Shown here: positions 1-7,796 of the stretch, one piece after another | How the letters are laid out: each line of letters begins with the position of its first letter | How positions within the stretch are numbered: the first letter of the stretch is position 1 | Assembly (NCBI GenBank): GCA_019695455.1 | Contig: JAEUAC010000174.1 | Location: 1-17,077 of the forward strand | Reading direction: 5' to 3' | DNA: 17,077 nucleotides | Source of the DNA: Methylorubrum extorquens | Lineage (GTDB): Bacteria > Pseudomonadota > Alphaproteobacteria > Rhizobiales > Beijerinckiaceae | Program-made: the position numbers and the translations under genes | Notes under the pieces: model-generated | Databases searched by the model: none | The model's input: the letters and a program-made list of their open reading frames with translations, nothing else | What the model was told of the DNA's origin: nothing

Positions 1-2
1 GC

Positions 3-2309
3 GAGGCGCCCGGCCCGGGCGTCGCGGCCCCGGCGCCCGGCGCGGAGGCCGCGCCGATCCTGACCGCGGAGGCCGGACCGGCCCGGGCCCTCGGACGCGG
101 CCGGCGCCGCATCATCGACCGGCAGAACGCCGAGCGGCTGGCCGCGGAGGCGGAGGATCTCCTCGCCGCCCGGCGGCTGGCGGACAGCCCCGCGGAGGCG
201 GGCGAGCCGATCCCGCCCGAGGCCGACACGGCGGGCGGCGATCGCGGCGACGTCCTCCCTGACGGGGACGCGGCCGTGCCGCGCAAGCTCGCGCGGATCG
301 CCGACGCGATCCGGCTCGGGGCCGCGGCCGCGCCCTCCCTCGCGGCCGAGCAGGACAACCGGTCCCGACCTTCCCGTCCCGCGGCCCCGGCGGGGCGGCA
401 GGAGGCGAAGCCGGCTGCGGCGGACGGCCGGCTCGCCTTCGCGGCTCCCGTCAGCGCGAGCTTTTCCTGGCAGCCCCTCTGGGCCGGGCTCCCGGTCGTG
501 CCCGCGGCGGACGCCGCGGACGATGTCGAGGGCGAGGACGAGGCGTTCGACACGGCCGAGACGGGCGAGGTCCCCGACGACGCCGACGACGAGGCGTTCG
601 AGGAGCCGGAGATCGACGCGGTGGCGGCTCAGCCCGTCGCAACCCGCGCTCCCGCGCGTCCTGCGGCGGGGTCGCGGATGCCGTCCGCGGCGCGGATCGC
701 GATGCCTGTCGCGGCGCCGAAGCCGGCCCGGGCGGCGGCGCGGCCCGAGGTCGACGGCGCCTACGAGCTGCCGCCCCTGCCGCTGCTCGCCGAGCCGAGG
801 AAGCAGGTCTCCACCATCTCCAAGGACACGCTCGAGCAGAACGCCACCCTGCTCGAGTCCACGCTCGAGGATTTCGGCGTCCGCGGCGAGATCATCAACG
901 TCCGGCCCGGCCCCGTCGTCACCCTCTACGAGCTCGAGCCCGCGCCCGGCACCAAGTCCTCCAAGGTCATCGGCCTCGCCGACGACATCGCGCGCTCCAT
1001 GTCGGCCATCTCCGCCCGCGTCGCCGTGGTCCCCGGCCACAACGCCATCGGCATCGAGCTGCCGAACCAGAAGCGCGAGACCGTCTACCTGCGCGAGCTC
1101 ATCGCCTCCGAGGACTTCGCCGGCACCAGCCAGAAGCTCGCCCTCTGCCTCGGCAAGAACATCGGCGGCGAGCCCATCATCGCCGACCTCGCCAAGATGC
1201 CCCACCTCCTCGTCGCCGGCACCACCGGATCGGGGAAGTCGGTCGCCATCAACACCATGATCCTGAGCCTCCTCTACCGGCACTCGCCCCAGGAATGCCG
1301 GCTCATCATGGTCGACCCGAAGATGCTGGAGCTGTCGGTCTACGACGGCATCCCGCACCTCCTCACGCCCGTCGTGACCGACCCGAAGAAGGCCGTCATC
1401 GCGCTCAAATGGGCCGTCCGCGAGATGGAGGAGCGCTACAAGAAGATGTCGAAGCTCGGCGTCAGGAACATCGACGGGTTCAACGCCCGCGTCGGCGAGG
1501 CGGCCGGGCGCGGCGAGGTGATCACCCGCACCGTCCAGTCCGGCTTCGACCGCAACACGGGCGAGATCGTCTACGCCGAGGAGGAGATGGACCTCTCCCC
1601 CCTGCCCTACATCGTCGTCATCGTCGACGAGATGGCCGACCTCATGATGGTGGCCGGCAAGGACATCGAGGGCGCCATCCAGCGCCTCGCCCAGATGGCG
1701 CGCGCCGCCGGCATCCACCTCATCATGGCCACCCAGCGCCCCTCCGTCGACGTCATCACGGGCACCATCAAGGCGAACTTCCCGACCCGCATCTCCTTCC
1801 AGGTCACGTCCAAGATCGATTCCCGCACCATCCTCGGCGAGATGGGCGCCGAGCAGCTGCTGGGCCAGGGCGACATGCTCTACATGGCGGGCGGCGGCCG
1901 CATCACGCGCGTCCACGGCCCCTTCGTCTCCGACGGCGAGGTCGAGCAGGTCGTGGCGCACCTCAAGGCCCAGGGCCGGCCCCAGTACCTCGACGCCGTC
2001 ACGACCGGCGAGGACGAGCTCGGCACCGGCGAGAGCGGCGGCGGCGACGAGGCGGGCGGCGCCATCTTCGACAAGGGCGCCTTCGGCGAGGAGGGCGGGG
2101 ACCTCTACGACCAGGCCATCCAGGTCGTCCTGCGCGACAAGAAGGCCTCCACGTCCTACATCCAGAGGCGCCTCGGCATCGGCTACAACCGCGCCGCCTC
2201 CCTCATGGAGCGCATGGAGACCGAGGGCATCGTCGGACCCGCAAACCACGCCGGCAAACGAGACATCCTCCTCGAACAGCACGAGTGGACGATGTCGGAG
2301 ACCGGCTGA
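3..2309 (+). CDS. ftsK: DNA translocase FtsK, 5'-truncated by window edge
   Basis: FtsK is a hexameric double-stranded DNA pump at the division septum that moves chromosome termini and activates XerCD recombination at dif. The visible part holds an acidic, Ala/Pro-rich linker, then the alpha/beta motor and the winged-helix gamma domain. Counting from the GTG at 276, Walker A (GTTGSGKS) is at residues 315-322, Walker B is in YIVVIVDEMADLMM, and the conserved ATQRPSVDVITG and KIDSRTILGEMGAEQLLGQG blocks follow. The gamma domain covers about the last 70 residues (SYIQRRLGIGYNRAASLMERM). The GTG at 276 is probably not the true start: the same frame is open from base 3 with FtsK-like linker sequence (RRRIIDRQNAERLAAEAEDL), and no membrane helices are present although family members begin with about four. 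I therefore annotate a gene that starts outside the window. Confidence 0.96.
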   Translation, partial: EAPGPGVAAPAPGAEAAPILTAEAGPARALGRGRRRIIDRQNAERLAAEAEDLLAARRLADSPAEAGEPIPPEADTAGGDRGDVLPDGDAAVPRKLARIADAIRLGAAAAPSLAAEQDNRSRPSRPAAPAGRQEAKPAAADGRLAFAAPVSASFSWQPLWAGLPVVPAADAADDVEGEDEAFDTAETGEVPDDADDEAFEEPEIDAVAAQPVATRAPARPAAGSRMPSAARIAMPVAAPKPARAAARPEVDGAYELPPLPLLAEPRKQVSTISKDTLEQNATLLESTLEDFGVRGEIINVRPGPVVTLYELEPAPGTKSSKVIGLADDIARSMSAISARVAVVPGHNAIGIELPNQKRETVYLRELIASEDFAGTSQKLALCLGKNIGGEPIIADLAKMPHLLVAGTTGSGKSVAINTMILSLLYRHSPQECRLIMVDPKMLELSVYDGIPHLLTPVVTDPKKAVIALKWAVREMEERYKKMSKLGVRNIDGFNARVGEAAGRGEVITRTVQSGFDRNTGEIVYAEEEMDLSPLPYIVVIVDEMADLMMVAGKDIEGAIQRLAQMARAAGIHLIMATQRPSVDVITGTIKANFPTRISFQVTSKIDSRTILGEMGAEQLLGQGDMLYMAGGGRITRVHGPFVSDGEVEQVVAHLKAQGRPQYLDAVTTGEDELGTGESGGGDEAGGAIFDKGAFGEEGGDLYDQAIQVVLRDKKASTSYIQRRLGIGYNRAASLMERMETEGIVGPANHAGKRDILLEQHEWTMSETG

Positions 2310-2325
2310 CGAGGCGCCACCCGAA

Positions 2326-2359
2326 CCCGGCGGGAGACCGCCGGGCCCGGTCGCACCGG
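2326..2359. terminator. Hairpins between convergent ftsK and ABC binding-protein genes
   Basis: In the 53-bp gap between two converging stop codons, CCCGGCGG (2326-2333) pairs perfectly with CCGCCGGG (2338-2345) around a GAGA loop. A second small hairpin, CCGGT-CGC-ACCGG, follows at 2347-2359. Neither is followed by a T-run, so a factor-independent terminator is not certain. The position suits a bidirectional transcription stop. Confidence 0.5.
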
Positions 2360-2362
2360 CCG

Positions 2363-3355
2363 TCAGGCGATCGCGTCGAGGTAGATCTTCGGATCGAAGT
2401 AGTCGCTCGCCTTGGTGAAGCTCGTCACGCCCGCGTTCGCCATGAAGAAGTCGGTCGATTGCTGGAGCCAGTTGGTCACCGTGCCGTCGGCGTAGAGGCG
2501 CTTCCACTCCTTCGACGAGAACATCTTCTGGGCGCGGAACTGCTCCTGGATGTCGGCGAGCGGCACCTGGCCGTAATGGTTCGCCTGGAGCTGCTTCAGG
2601 GCCGCCTCGCTGTTGGCGATGATGTAGTCGTTGGCCTCCGCCCAGCCCTTGGCGATGCGCCCGAGCACCTCCTTGTTGCCGGCGTAGTAGTCGTTGCGGG
2701 CGGCCCAGCCGCCGATGATGGCGGCCTGCGGGTAGTAGGCCGAGGCGTCGGCGAGCTTCACGGCGCCCGGCACCTTGTCGCGGACCGTGATGTTGAACGG
2801 CACCCAGAGCGCGACCGCCGGCACGGCGCCCGAGATGAAGGCCGTGACGGCGGCCGGCATCGGCTGGTTCAGGAGCTCGACGTCCTTCGGATCGATCCGG
2901 TTCGCCTTCAGGGCGCGGTCGAGGAAGACGTGCGCGGTCGTCCCGACGGCCGTCGCGATCCGCTTGCCCTTCAGGTCCGCGAAGCTCTTGATGCCCTGGT
3001 CCGGCCGCACCCAGAGCTGGGCGGTCGCGACCTCGATGTCGTTGATGAGGAACACCTTGCCCTGGCCGCGCGCCGGGAAGTTCGAGAGCACGGCGCCCGT
3101 GGCCAGCACGTCGAGGCTGCCGCCGATCAGGGCCTGGAAGATCTCGAGGCCCGTGTTGAACTGCTTCATCTCGAAGTCGAGGCCCTGCCTGTCGAAGGAG
3201 CCCCGGTCGATCCCGGTCCAGATCTGCCCGTCGACGGCCACCGTGTGGAGGTAGCCGACCCGCACCTTGGACTTGGCCTGGGCGAGAGCCGGGCGGCCGA
3301 TGGCGGCCCCTGCCGCGAGGCCCGCGGCCCCGGCGAGAACGTCCCTGCGCTTCAT
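2363..3355 (-). CDS. ABC transporter periplasmic substrate-binding protein (SsuA/TauA/NMT1 type)
   Basis: This 330-residue protein is the likely periplasmic receptor of the importer encoded just upstream. It begins MKRRDVLAGAAGLAAGAAIG with a twin-arginine-like pair, a hydrophobic stretch and a probable cleavage after PALA (residue 25), so it is exported. The mature part has the NMT1/SsuA layout: VRVGYLHTVAVDGQIW at the start, a FADLKGKRIATAVGTTAH hinge-side block and a C-terminal helical half ending YFDPKIYLDAIA. The ATG at 3355 has a purine-rich ribosome site (GGGGAGAGG) close upstream. It is the last gene of a leftward three-gene operon, 23 bp after the ATPase gene. Relatives bind sulfonates, taurine, aromatic acids, pyrimidines or nitrate; the ligand here cannot be read from sequence, though the divergent enzyme genes suggest an organic acid or lactone precursor. 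Confidence 0.9.
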   Translation of the reverse strand: MKRRDVLAGAAGLAAGAAIGRPALAQAKSKVRVGYLHTVAVDGQIWTGIDRGSFDRQGLDFEMKQFNTGLEIFQALIGGSLDVLATGAVLSNFPARGQGKVFLINDIEVATAQLWVRPDQGIKSFADLKGKRIATAVGTTAHVFLDRALKANRIDPKDVELLNQPMPAAVTAFISGAVPAVALWVPFNITVRDKVPGAVKLADASAYYPQAAIIGGWAARNDYYAGNKEVLGRIAKGWAEANDYIIANSEAALKQLQANHYGQVPLADIQEQFRAQKMFSSKEWKRLYADGTVTNWLQQSTDFFMANAGVTSFTKASDYFDPKIYLDAIA

Positions 3356-3378
3356 GTTCCTCTCCCCTTTGCTTGTCG

Positions 3379-4212
3379 TTAGTCCGAGAACGAGACCGGC
3401 CGCGCCTGGTCCTGCTGCGCCCGGTACTCGTCCATGACGAGGTCGCGGATATGGGACCGGAGCTCGCCGAATTCGGGCCGCTCGTGGATGGCCTCGTCGC
3501 GCGGATAGCCGAACGGCACGTCGACGATCTCCCGGATGCGGGCCGGCCGGGCCGTCACGACGACGATCCGGGAGGCGAGGTAGATCGCCTCCTCGACGGA
3601 ATGCGTGATCAGCATGACGGTCTTCCGCTCGACGGCCAGGATGTCGAGGAGGAGGTTCTGCATGTTGGAGCGGGTCTGCGCGTCGAGCGCCCCGAACGGC
3701 TCGTCCATCAGCAGGAACTGCGGCTTGACCGCATAGGCGCGCGCGATCGCGAGCCGCTGCCGCATGCCGCCCGAGAGGTGCTTCGGATACGCCTGGGCGA
3801 AGGCCGAGAGGCCCATGAGGTCGAGGTAGCGGCGCACGATCTCCCGCCGCTCCCCGGCCGGCACGCGGTTCGCCCGGAGCTTCAGGCCGAAGGCGATGTT
3901 CTCCTCGACCGTCAGCCAGGGAAAGACGCCGTATTCCTGGAAGATGACGCCGCGCTCGGGGCCGGGCCCCGAGATCGGCGTCCCGTCGAGGAGCACGCGG
4001 CCGCTCGTCGGCGCCTGGAAGCCCGCCAGCATGTTCATCATCGTCGTCTTGCCGCAGCCGGACGGCCCGATGACGGCGACGAAGTCGCCCTCACGGATGT
4101 CGTAGCTGACGTCCTCGACGACGCGGAGCGGTCCGCGCGGCGAGCCGAACTCGAGCGAGACGTTCTCGAACCGGACCCGGACGGGCGGGCCGCCGACCAC
4201 GGGCGCGCTCAC
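3379..4212 (-). CDS. ABC transporter ATP-binding protein (SsuB/TauB type)
   Basis: This 277-residue cytoplasmic ATPase powers the importer. Visible motifs are Walker A GPSGCGKT (49-56), the Q-loop glutamine in VIFQEYGVFPWL (about 92), the signature LSGGMRQR (146-153), Walker B FLLMDEP (166-172), the D-loop GALDAQTR and the switch histidine in LITHSVEEA (204). The EYGVFPWLTVEENIAFGL segment is typical of the nitrate/sulfonate/taurine subfamily. A longer open frame runs upstream to 4935, but that part is an antisense-like shadow of the permease. I chose the GTG at 4212-4210 because it overlaps the permease stop as GTGA and is preceded by AGGAG at a good distance. The overlap implies translational coupling. 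Confidence 0.93.
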   Translation of the reverse strand: MSAPVVGGPPVRVRFENVSLEFGSPRGPLRVVEDVSYDIREGDFVAVIGPSGCGKTTMMNMLAGFQAPTSGRVLLDGTPISGPGPERGVIFQEYGVFPWLTVEENIAFGLKLRANRVPAGERREIVRRYLDLMGLSAFAQAYPKHLSGGMRQRLAIARAYAVKPQFLLMDEPFGALDAQTRSNMQNLLLDILAVERKTVMLITHSVEEAIYLASRIVVVTARPARIREIVDVPFGYPRDEAIHERPEFGELRSHIRDLVMDEYRAQQDQARPVSFSD

Positions 4213-4976
4213 GCGCCGCTCCTGTCCTGCCAGGCCAGGAAGCGCCCGCTCAGCCGGCGGAGCGCCATGTCCATGAACAGCGCGACGAGGCCGATGCAGA
4301 TGATGCCGACATAGATCACGTCGAGCAGGAAGTAGGTCGAGGCGTTCTGGATCATGGCGCCGAGGCCGCGCTGGGCCGCGACGAGCTCGGAGGCGACCAG
4401 CGTCGCCCAGGAGACGCCGAGCGCGACCCGCAGCGCCGTGAGGATGTGCGGCACCGTGAGCGGCACGATGACCTTGCCGAAGACCTCGCCCGGGCTCGCC
4501 CCGAGCGTGCGGGCGACGCGGACGAAGAGCGGGTTCGTCTGGGCGACGCCCTCCGACATGACGATCACGCCCGCGAAGAAGGAGGCGTAGATCAGGATGA
4601 CGAGCTTCGCCGGCTCGTCCACGCCGAAATAGACGATGACGAGCGGGATGAGGGCGATGGGCGGGAGCGCCCGGAAGAAGTTGATCACGGGATCGGCGAG
4701 CGCGCGCGCCGTGCGGAACCAGCCGATCAGGAAGCCGACCGGCACGGCGAGCGCGACGCCCACCGCAACGCCGATGAAGACGCGCCGCGTCGAGACGGCG
4801 ATGTCCTGCAGCAGCCCCTTGGTCAGGAGGAGATCGACGAAGCGCTCGGCGACGAGGTGGGGCGGCGGCACCAGGGCCGCGTTGACGAGGCCGGTCCAGC
4901 GCACCGCGTACCAGGCGGCCAGGATGGCGAGCCACGGGGCCGCGACGAGCCCGATCCGCCTCAAGAGACCCGCCAC
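4209..4976 (-). CDS. ABC transporter permease (SsuC/TauC type)
   Basis: This inner-membrane subunit forms the transport channel. It has about six hydrophobic helices (for example VAAPWLAILAAWYAVRW, VFIGVAVGVALAVPVGFLIG and VIYVGIICIGLVALFMDMAL). The cytoplasmic EAA loop, ARTLGASPGEVFGKVIVPLT (about 155-174), docks on the ATPase. The frame is open to a TTG at 5036 and also offers ATGs at 5024 and 5012. I prefer the GTG at 4976 (255 residues) because GGGAGG lies 4 nt before it, the other starts lack a ribosome site, and the earlier codons coincide with a TATAAT-like promoter element at 5014-5019. The product then begins MAGLLRRIGL, right before the first helix. The gene is first in the leftward operon. 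Confidence 0.88.
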   Translation of the reverse strand: MAGLLRRIGLVAAPWLAILAAWYAVRWTGLVNAALVPPPHLVAERFVDLLLTKGLLQDIAVSTRRVFIGVAVGVALAVPVGFLIGWFRTARALADPVINFFRALPPIALIPLVIVYFGVDEPAKLVILIYASFFAGVIVMSEGVAQTNPLFVRVARTLGASPGEVFGKVIVPLTVPHILTALRVALGVSWATLVASELVAAQRGLGAMIQNASTYFLLDVIYVGIICIGLVALFMDMALRRLSGRFLAWQDRSGA

Positions 4977-5007
4977 GTCGCCTCCCGGCCCGCCTTCGTT
5001 GCGGATA

Positions 5008-5037
5008 GTCATATTATAAGCCATACGACCATACAAT
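5008..5037. promoter_or_regulatory. Divergent promoter/operator between ABC operon and racemase operon
   Basis: The 92 bp between the permease and racemase starts is locally A+T-rich. On the minus strand TATAAT (5019-5014) would start a roughly 30-nt leader before the permease GTG. On the plus strand TACAAT (5032-5037) would start a roughly 25-nt leader before the racemase ATG at 5069. Convincing -35 hexamers are not visible. Over these elements lie GTCATAT (5008-5014), twelve bases, then GACCATAC (5027-5034), with an extra CCATAC at 5021-5026. The same bipartite motif with identical spacing precedes the ClC gene at 10313-10339. The best candidate binder is the GntR regulator encoded at 7797; this is inference. 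Confidence 0.6.
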
Positions 5038-5068
5038 ACGGCCGGCCGGATCGACCGTGGGAGGGCTC

Positions 5069-6187
5069 ATGACGTCGCGTCTGCGCCGAGTCGAAGCGTT
5101 CTGCTACCGGGCTCCCCTGGAGGTGCCGGTCGTGACGTCCTTCGGCCGCATGGTCGACAGGCCGGCCGTGTTCGTGCGGCTGACGGACGAGGACGGCATC
5201 GTCGGCTGGGGCGAGGCCTGGTGCAACTTCCCGTCCGTCGGCGCGGAGCACCGGGCCCGGCTGATCGGCGACCTCCTCGGCCCCATGGTCCTCGGCCAGG
5301 ACCTCGCCGAGCCGGGCTCGCTCTACCACGACCTCTCGCGGCGGACCGCCGTGCTGGCCATCCAGGCGGGCGAGCCCGGCCCGCTGGCGCAGGCGATCGC
5401 CGCGATCGACACGGCCCATTGGGACCTCGCCGCGCGGCGGGCCGGCCAGCCGCTCTGGCGCAGGCTGGGCGGCGCGCGCCGGACGATCCCCGTCTACGCG
5501 AGCGGCATCAACCCGACGGGTTCCGGCGCGATGGCGGCGCAGGCGGCGCGTGCCGGGCACCGCGCCTTCAAGCTCAAGATCGGCTTCGAGCCGGAGCGCG
5601 ACCTCCTGAACCTGGCGGAGATCCGCCGGGAGGTCGGCGACCGGCCGCTCGCGGTCGACGCGAACCAGGCCTGGAGCCCGGACGAGGCCCGCGCCCGCCT
5701 GCCCGCCCTCGCCGACCGGAACCTCGCCTGGCTCGAGGAGCCGCTGCGGGCGGACGCGCCCTGGTCCGCCTGGCGGGCGCTCCTCGGCCCGGGCACGCCG
5801 CCGCTGGCCGGCGGCGAGAACATCGCGGGCGCGCCGGCCTTCGACGCCGCCTTCGCGGCCGGCATCCTGTCCGTCATCCAGCCGGACCTCGCGAAGTGGG
5901 GCGGCCTCACGGGCACCCTGCCCGTCGCGCGGGCGGCGCTGGACGCGGGCCTGCGGTTCTGCCCCCACTACCTCGGCGGCGGCATCGGCCTCCTCGCCTC
6001 CGCCCACCTGCTCGCGGCCGTGGGCGGCGACGGCGCGCTCGAGGTGGACGTGAACCCGAACCCGCTGCGCGACCTCTGCTGCGGCCCGGTCGGGACGGTG
6101 ACGGACGGCCGCATCACGCTCGGCGAGGAGCCTGGCCTCGGCGCCGAGCCCGACCTGGAGGCGCTGCGGCCGTGGCGGACGCTCTGA
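5069..6187 (+). CDS. Enolase-superfamily enzyme (mandelate racemase/muconate lactonizing family)
   Basis: This 372-residue protein fits a cytoplasmic Mg-dependent enzyme that removes a proton next to a carboxylate, giving racemisation, dehydration or cycloisomerisation. It has an N-terminal capping domain (about 1-125) and a modified TIM barrel. Visible active-site elements are KLK (K168, K170), metal ligands D197 (VDANQAW), a glutamate of WLEEP (223-224) and E250 (GGEN), the QPDLAKWGG segment with D273 and K276, and H300 in CPHYLGGGIG. Lysines on both faces recall the muconate lactonizing subgroup; D273 and H300 could instead form a mandelate-racemase-type dyad, so the reaction is open. The ATG at 5069 follows GGGAGG by 4 nt; the in-frame GTG at 5057 lies in that ribosome site. 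It leads an operon with a GMC oxidoreductase. Confidence 0.92.
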   Translation: MTSRLRRVEAFCYRAPLEVPVVTSFGRMVDRPAVFVRLTDEDGIVGWGEAWCNFPSVGAEHRARLIGDLLGPMVLGQDLAEPGSLYHDLSRRTAVLAIQAGEPGPLAQAIAAIDTAHWDLAARRAGQPLWRRLGGARRTIPVYASGINPTGSGAMAAQAARAGHRAFKLKIGFEPERDLLNLAEIRREVGDRPLAVDANQAWSPDEARARLPALADRNLAWLEEPLRADAPWSAWRALLGPGTPPLAGGENIAGAPAFDAAFAAGILSVIQPDLAKWGGLTGTLPVARAALDAGLRFCPHYLGGGIGLLASAHLLAAVGGDGALEVDVNPNPLRDLCCGPVGTVTDGRITLGEEPGLGAEPDLEALRPWRTL

Positions 6188-7785
6188 TGGCCGGGTTCGA
6201 CTACGTCGTCGTCGGCGCCGGCTCGGCCGGCTGCCTCGTGGCGAACCGCCTGTCGGCCGATCCCGCCTGCCGGGTGCTCCTCCTCGAGGCCGGCGGATCG
6301 GACCGGAACCTCTGGCTCAGGCTGCCGGTCGGCTACTACCGGTCCATCTACGACACCCGCTTCTCGCGGCTGTTCGAGACGGAGGGCGGCGAGGGCACGG
6401 GCGGACGGCCGATCGTGTGGCCGCGCGGCCGGGTGATGGGCGGCTCCTCCTCCATCAACGGGCTCGTCTTCATCCGCGGCCAGCGCGACGGCTTCGACGA
6501 CTGGGCCCGGATGGGCGCCGACGGGTGGGGCTACGGCGACTGCCTGCCCTACTTCCGCCGCTACGAGCGCTACCGCGGCGGCGCCAGCCAGTGGCACGGC
6601 GCGCTGGGCGAGTTCGACGTCTCGGACCTGCGCAACCACAACGTCGCCTGCGACGCCTGGCTCGAGGCCGGCCAGCAATACGGGCTGCCGTTCAACCCGG
6701 ACTTCAACGCCGAAACGACCTACGGCGTCGGCCGCTACCAGCTCGGGATCGGCACGCGCTGGCGGTCGAGCTCCGCCTCCGCCTTCCTGCGCCCCGTCCG
6801 GGCGCGGCCGAACCTGACCGTCCTGTCGGGCGCCCACACGACCCGGATCCTGTTCGAGAACCGCCGGGCGAGCGGCGTCGAATACGTCCGGTCGGGCCGG
6901 ACGGAGACGGTCTCGGCGGGCTCGGAGGTGATCCTGTGCGCGGGCGCCATCCAGTCGCCGCAGATCCTGCAGCTCTCCGGGATCGGGCCGGCCGACCTCC
7001 TCGCCCGCCACGGCATCGCGGCCCGCGTCGACCAGCCGGAGGTCGGCGCGAACCTGCAGGACCATTACCAGGCCCGCGCGATCGTGCGGCTGAAGGACAA
7101 GCACTCGCTCAACGACCATGTCCGCAGCCCGATCAAGCTCGCCGACATGGGCCTGCGCTGGCTCCTCGGCCGCGGCGGTGCGCTGACGGTCGGGGCGGGC
7201 CAGGTCGGCGGCGCGGCCTGCACGGACCACGCGACGGGCGGGCGGCCGGACGTGCAGTTCAACGTGATGCCGCTCTCGGTCGACAAGCCCGGCGAGCCGC
7301 TGCACGCCTATTCGGGCTTCACGGCGTCGGTCTGGCAATGCCACGCGGCCTCGCGCGGAACCGTCGCCATCCGGTCGGCCGATCCGTTCGACCAGCCCCG
7401 GATCGCGCCGAACTACTTCGCCGAGGAGATCGACCGGAAGACCCTGGTGGCGGGACTGCGCATGCTGCGGGACATCTTCCACCAGCCGGCCTTCCGCGGG
7501 CTCTGGACCGAGGAGGTGCTGCCGGGCGCGGGCGCGGGCGACGACGCGGCCCTGTGGGAGTTCGCCCGCACGAGCGGCGGGACGGTGTTCCACGCCTCCG
7601 GCACCTGCCGCATGGGCGGGCCCGACGCCGTGCTCGATCCGGACCTGCGGGTGCGCGGCGTCGACCGGCTCCGCGTCATCGACGCCTCCGCCATGCCGCT
7701 CATCACGTCGGCCAACAGCAACGCCGCCTCCCTGATGATCGGGGAGAAGGGCGCGCACCACGTCCTGGCCGCGGCCGGGCGCTGA
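6187..7785 (+). CDS. GMC-family FAD oxidoreductase (choline dehydrogenase-like)
   Basis: This 532-residue flavoprotein most likely oxidises an alcohol or sugar-type hydroxyl to the carbonyl. The FAD dinucleotide motif is GAGSAG (10-15). GMC signature 1 is PRGRVMGGSSSINGLVFIRG (79-98) and signature 2 begins GAIQSPQILQLSGIGP (253). The catalytic pair is the histidine in FHASGTCRMG (H469) and an asparagine in TSANSNAASLMIGEKGA (N512). The usual proline in the last block (NxNxP) is alanine here. There is no signal peptide, so it acts in the cytoplasm. Its ATG shares one base with the racemase stop (TGATG), so the two are probably translationally coupled and act in one pathway. Choline dehydrogenase proper is not implied: no betaine genes are nearby. 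Confidence 0.93.
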   Translation: MAGFDYVVVGAGSAGCLVANRLSADPACRVLLLEAGGSDRNLWLRLPVGYYRSIYDTRFSRLFETEGGEGTGGRPIVWPRGRVMGGSSSINGLVFIRGQRDGFDDWARMGADGWGYGDCLPYFRRYERYRGGASQWHGALGEFDVSDLRNHNVACDAWLEAGQQYGLPFNPDFNAETTYGVGRYQLGIGTRWRSSSASAFLRPVRARPNLTVLSGAHTTRILFENRRASGVEYVRSGRTETVSAGSEVILCAGAIQSPQILQLSGIGPADLLARHGIAARVDQPEVGANLQDHYQARAIVRLKDKHSLNDHVRSPIKLADMGLRWLLGRGGALTVGAGQVGGAACTDHATGGRPDVQFNVMPLSVDKPGEPLHAYSGFTASVWQCHAASRGTVAIRSADPFDQPRIAPNYFAEEIDRKTLVAGLRMLRDIFHQPAFRGLWTEEVLPGAGAGDDAALWEFARTSGGTVFHASGTCRMGGPDAVLDPDLRVRGVDRLRVIDASAMPLITSANSNAASLMIGEKGAHHVLAAAGR

Positions 7786-7796
7786 CGGAGGGACCC

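Noticed and set aside
1295..3382. 695-residue plus-strand frame over ftsK and the binding-protein gene
   Set aside because: Its His/Arg/Pro-rich sequence is an out-of-frame reading of ftsK and then antisense to the binding protein.
3379..4935. Long N-terminal extension of the ABC ATPase (518 residues)
   Set aside because: The extra part is an out-of-frame reading of the permease gene; the GTG at 4212 with AGGAG and a GTGA overlap gives the normal family length.
4977..5036. Extended permease start at TTG 5036 or ATGs at 5024 and 5012
   Set aside because: They lack ribosome sites and overlap the operator-like motif and TATAAT; the GTG at 4976 has GGGAGG 4 nt upstream.
3356..5068. Idea that the ABC importer belongs to the guanidine regulon, since similar transporters occur with ykkC RNAs
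   Set aside because: The leader before the permease is about 30 nt and has none of the ykkC blocks; the only such RNA is at 15784-15908, over 10 kb away.
6187..7785. Annotation of the GMC enzyme as choline dehydrogenase BetA
   Set aside because: Only family-level motifs are seen; no betaine aldehyde dehydrogenase, BetI or choline transporter is nearby, and the partner is an enolase-superfamily enzyme.
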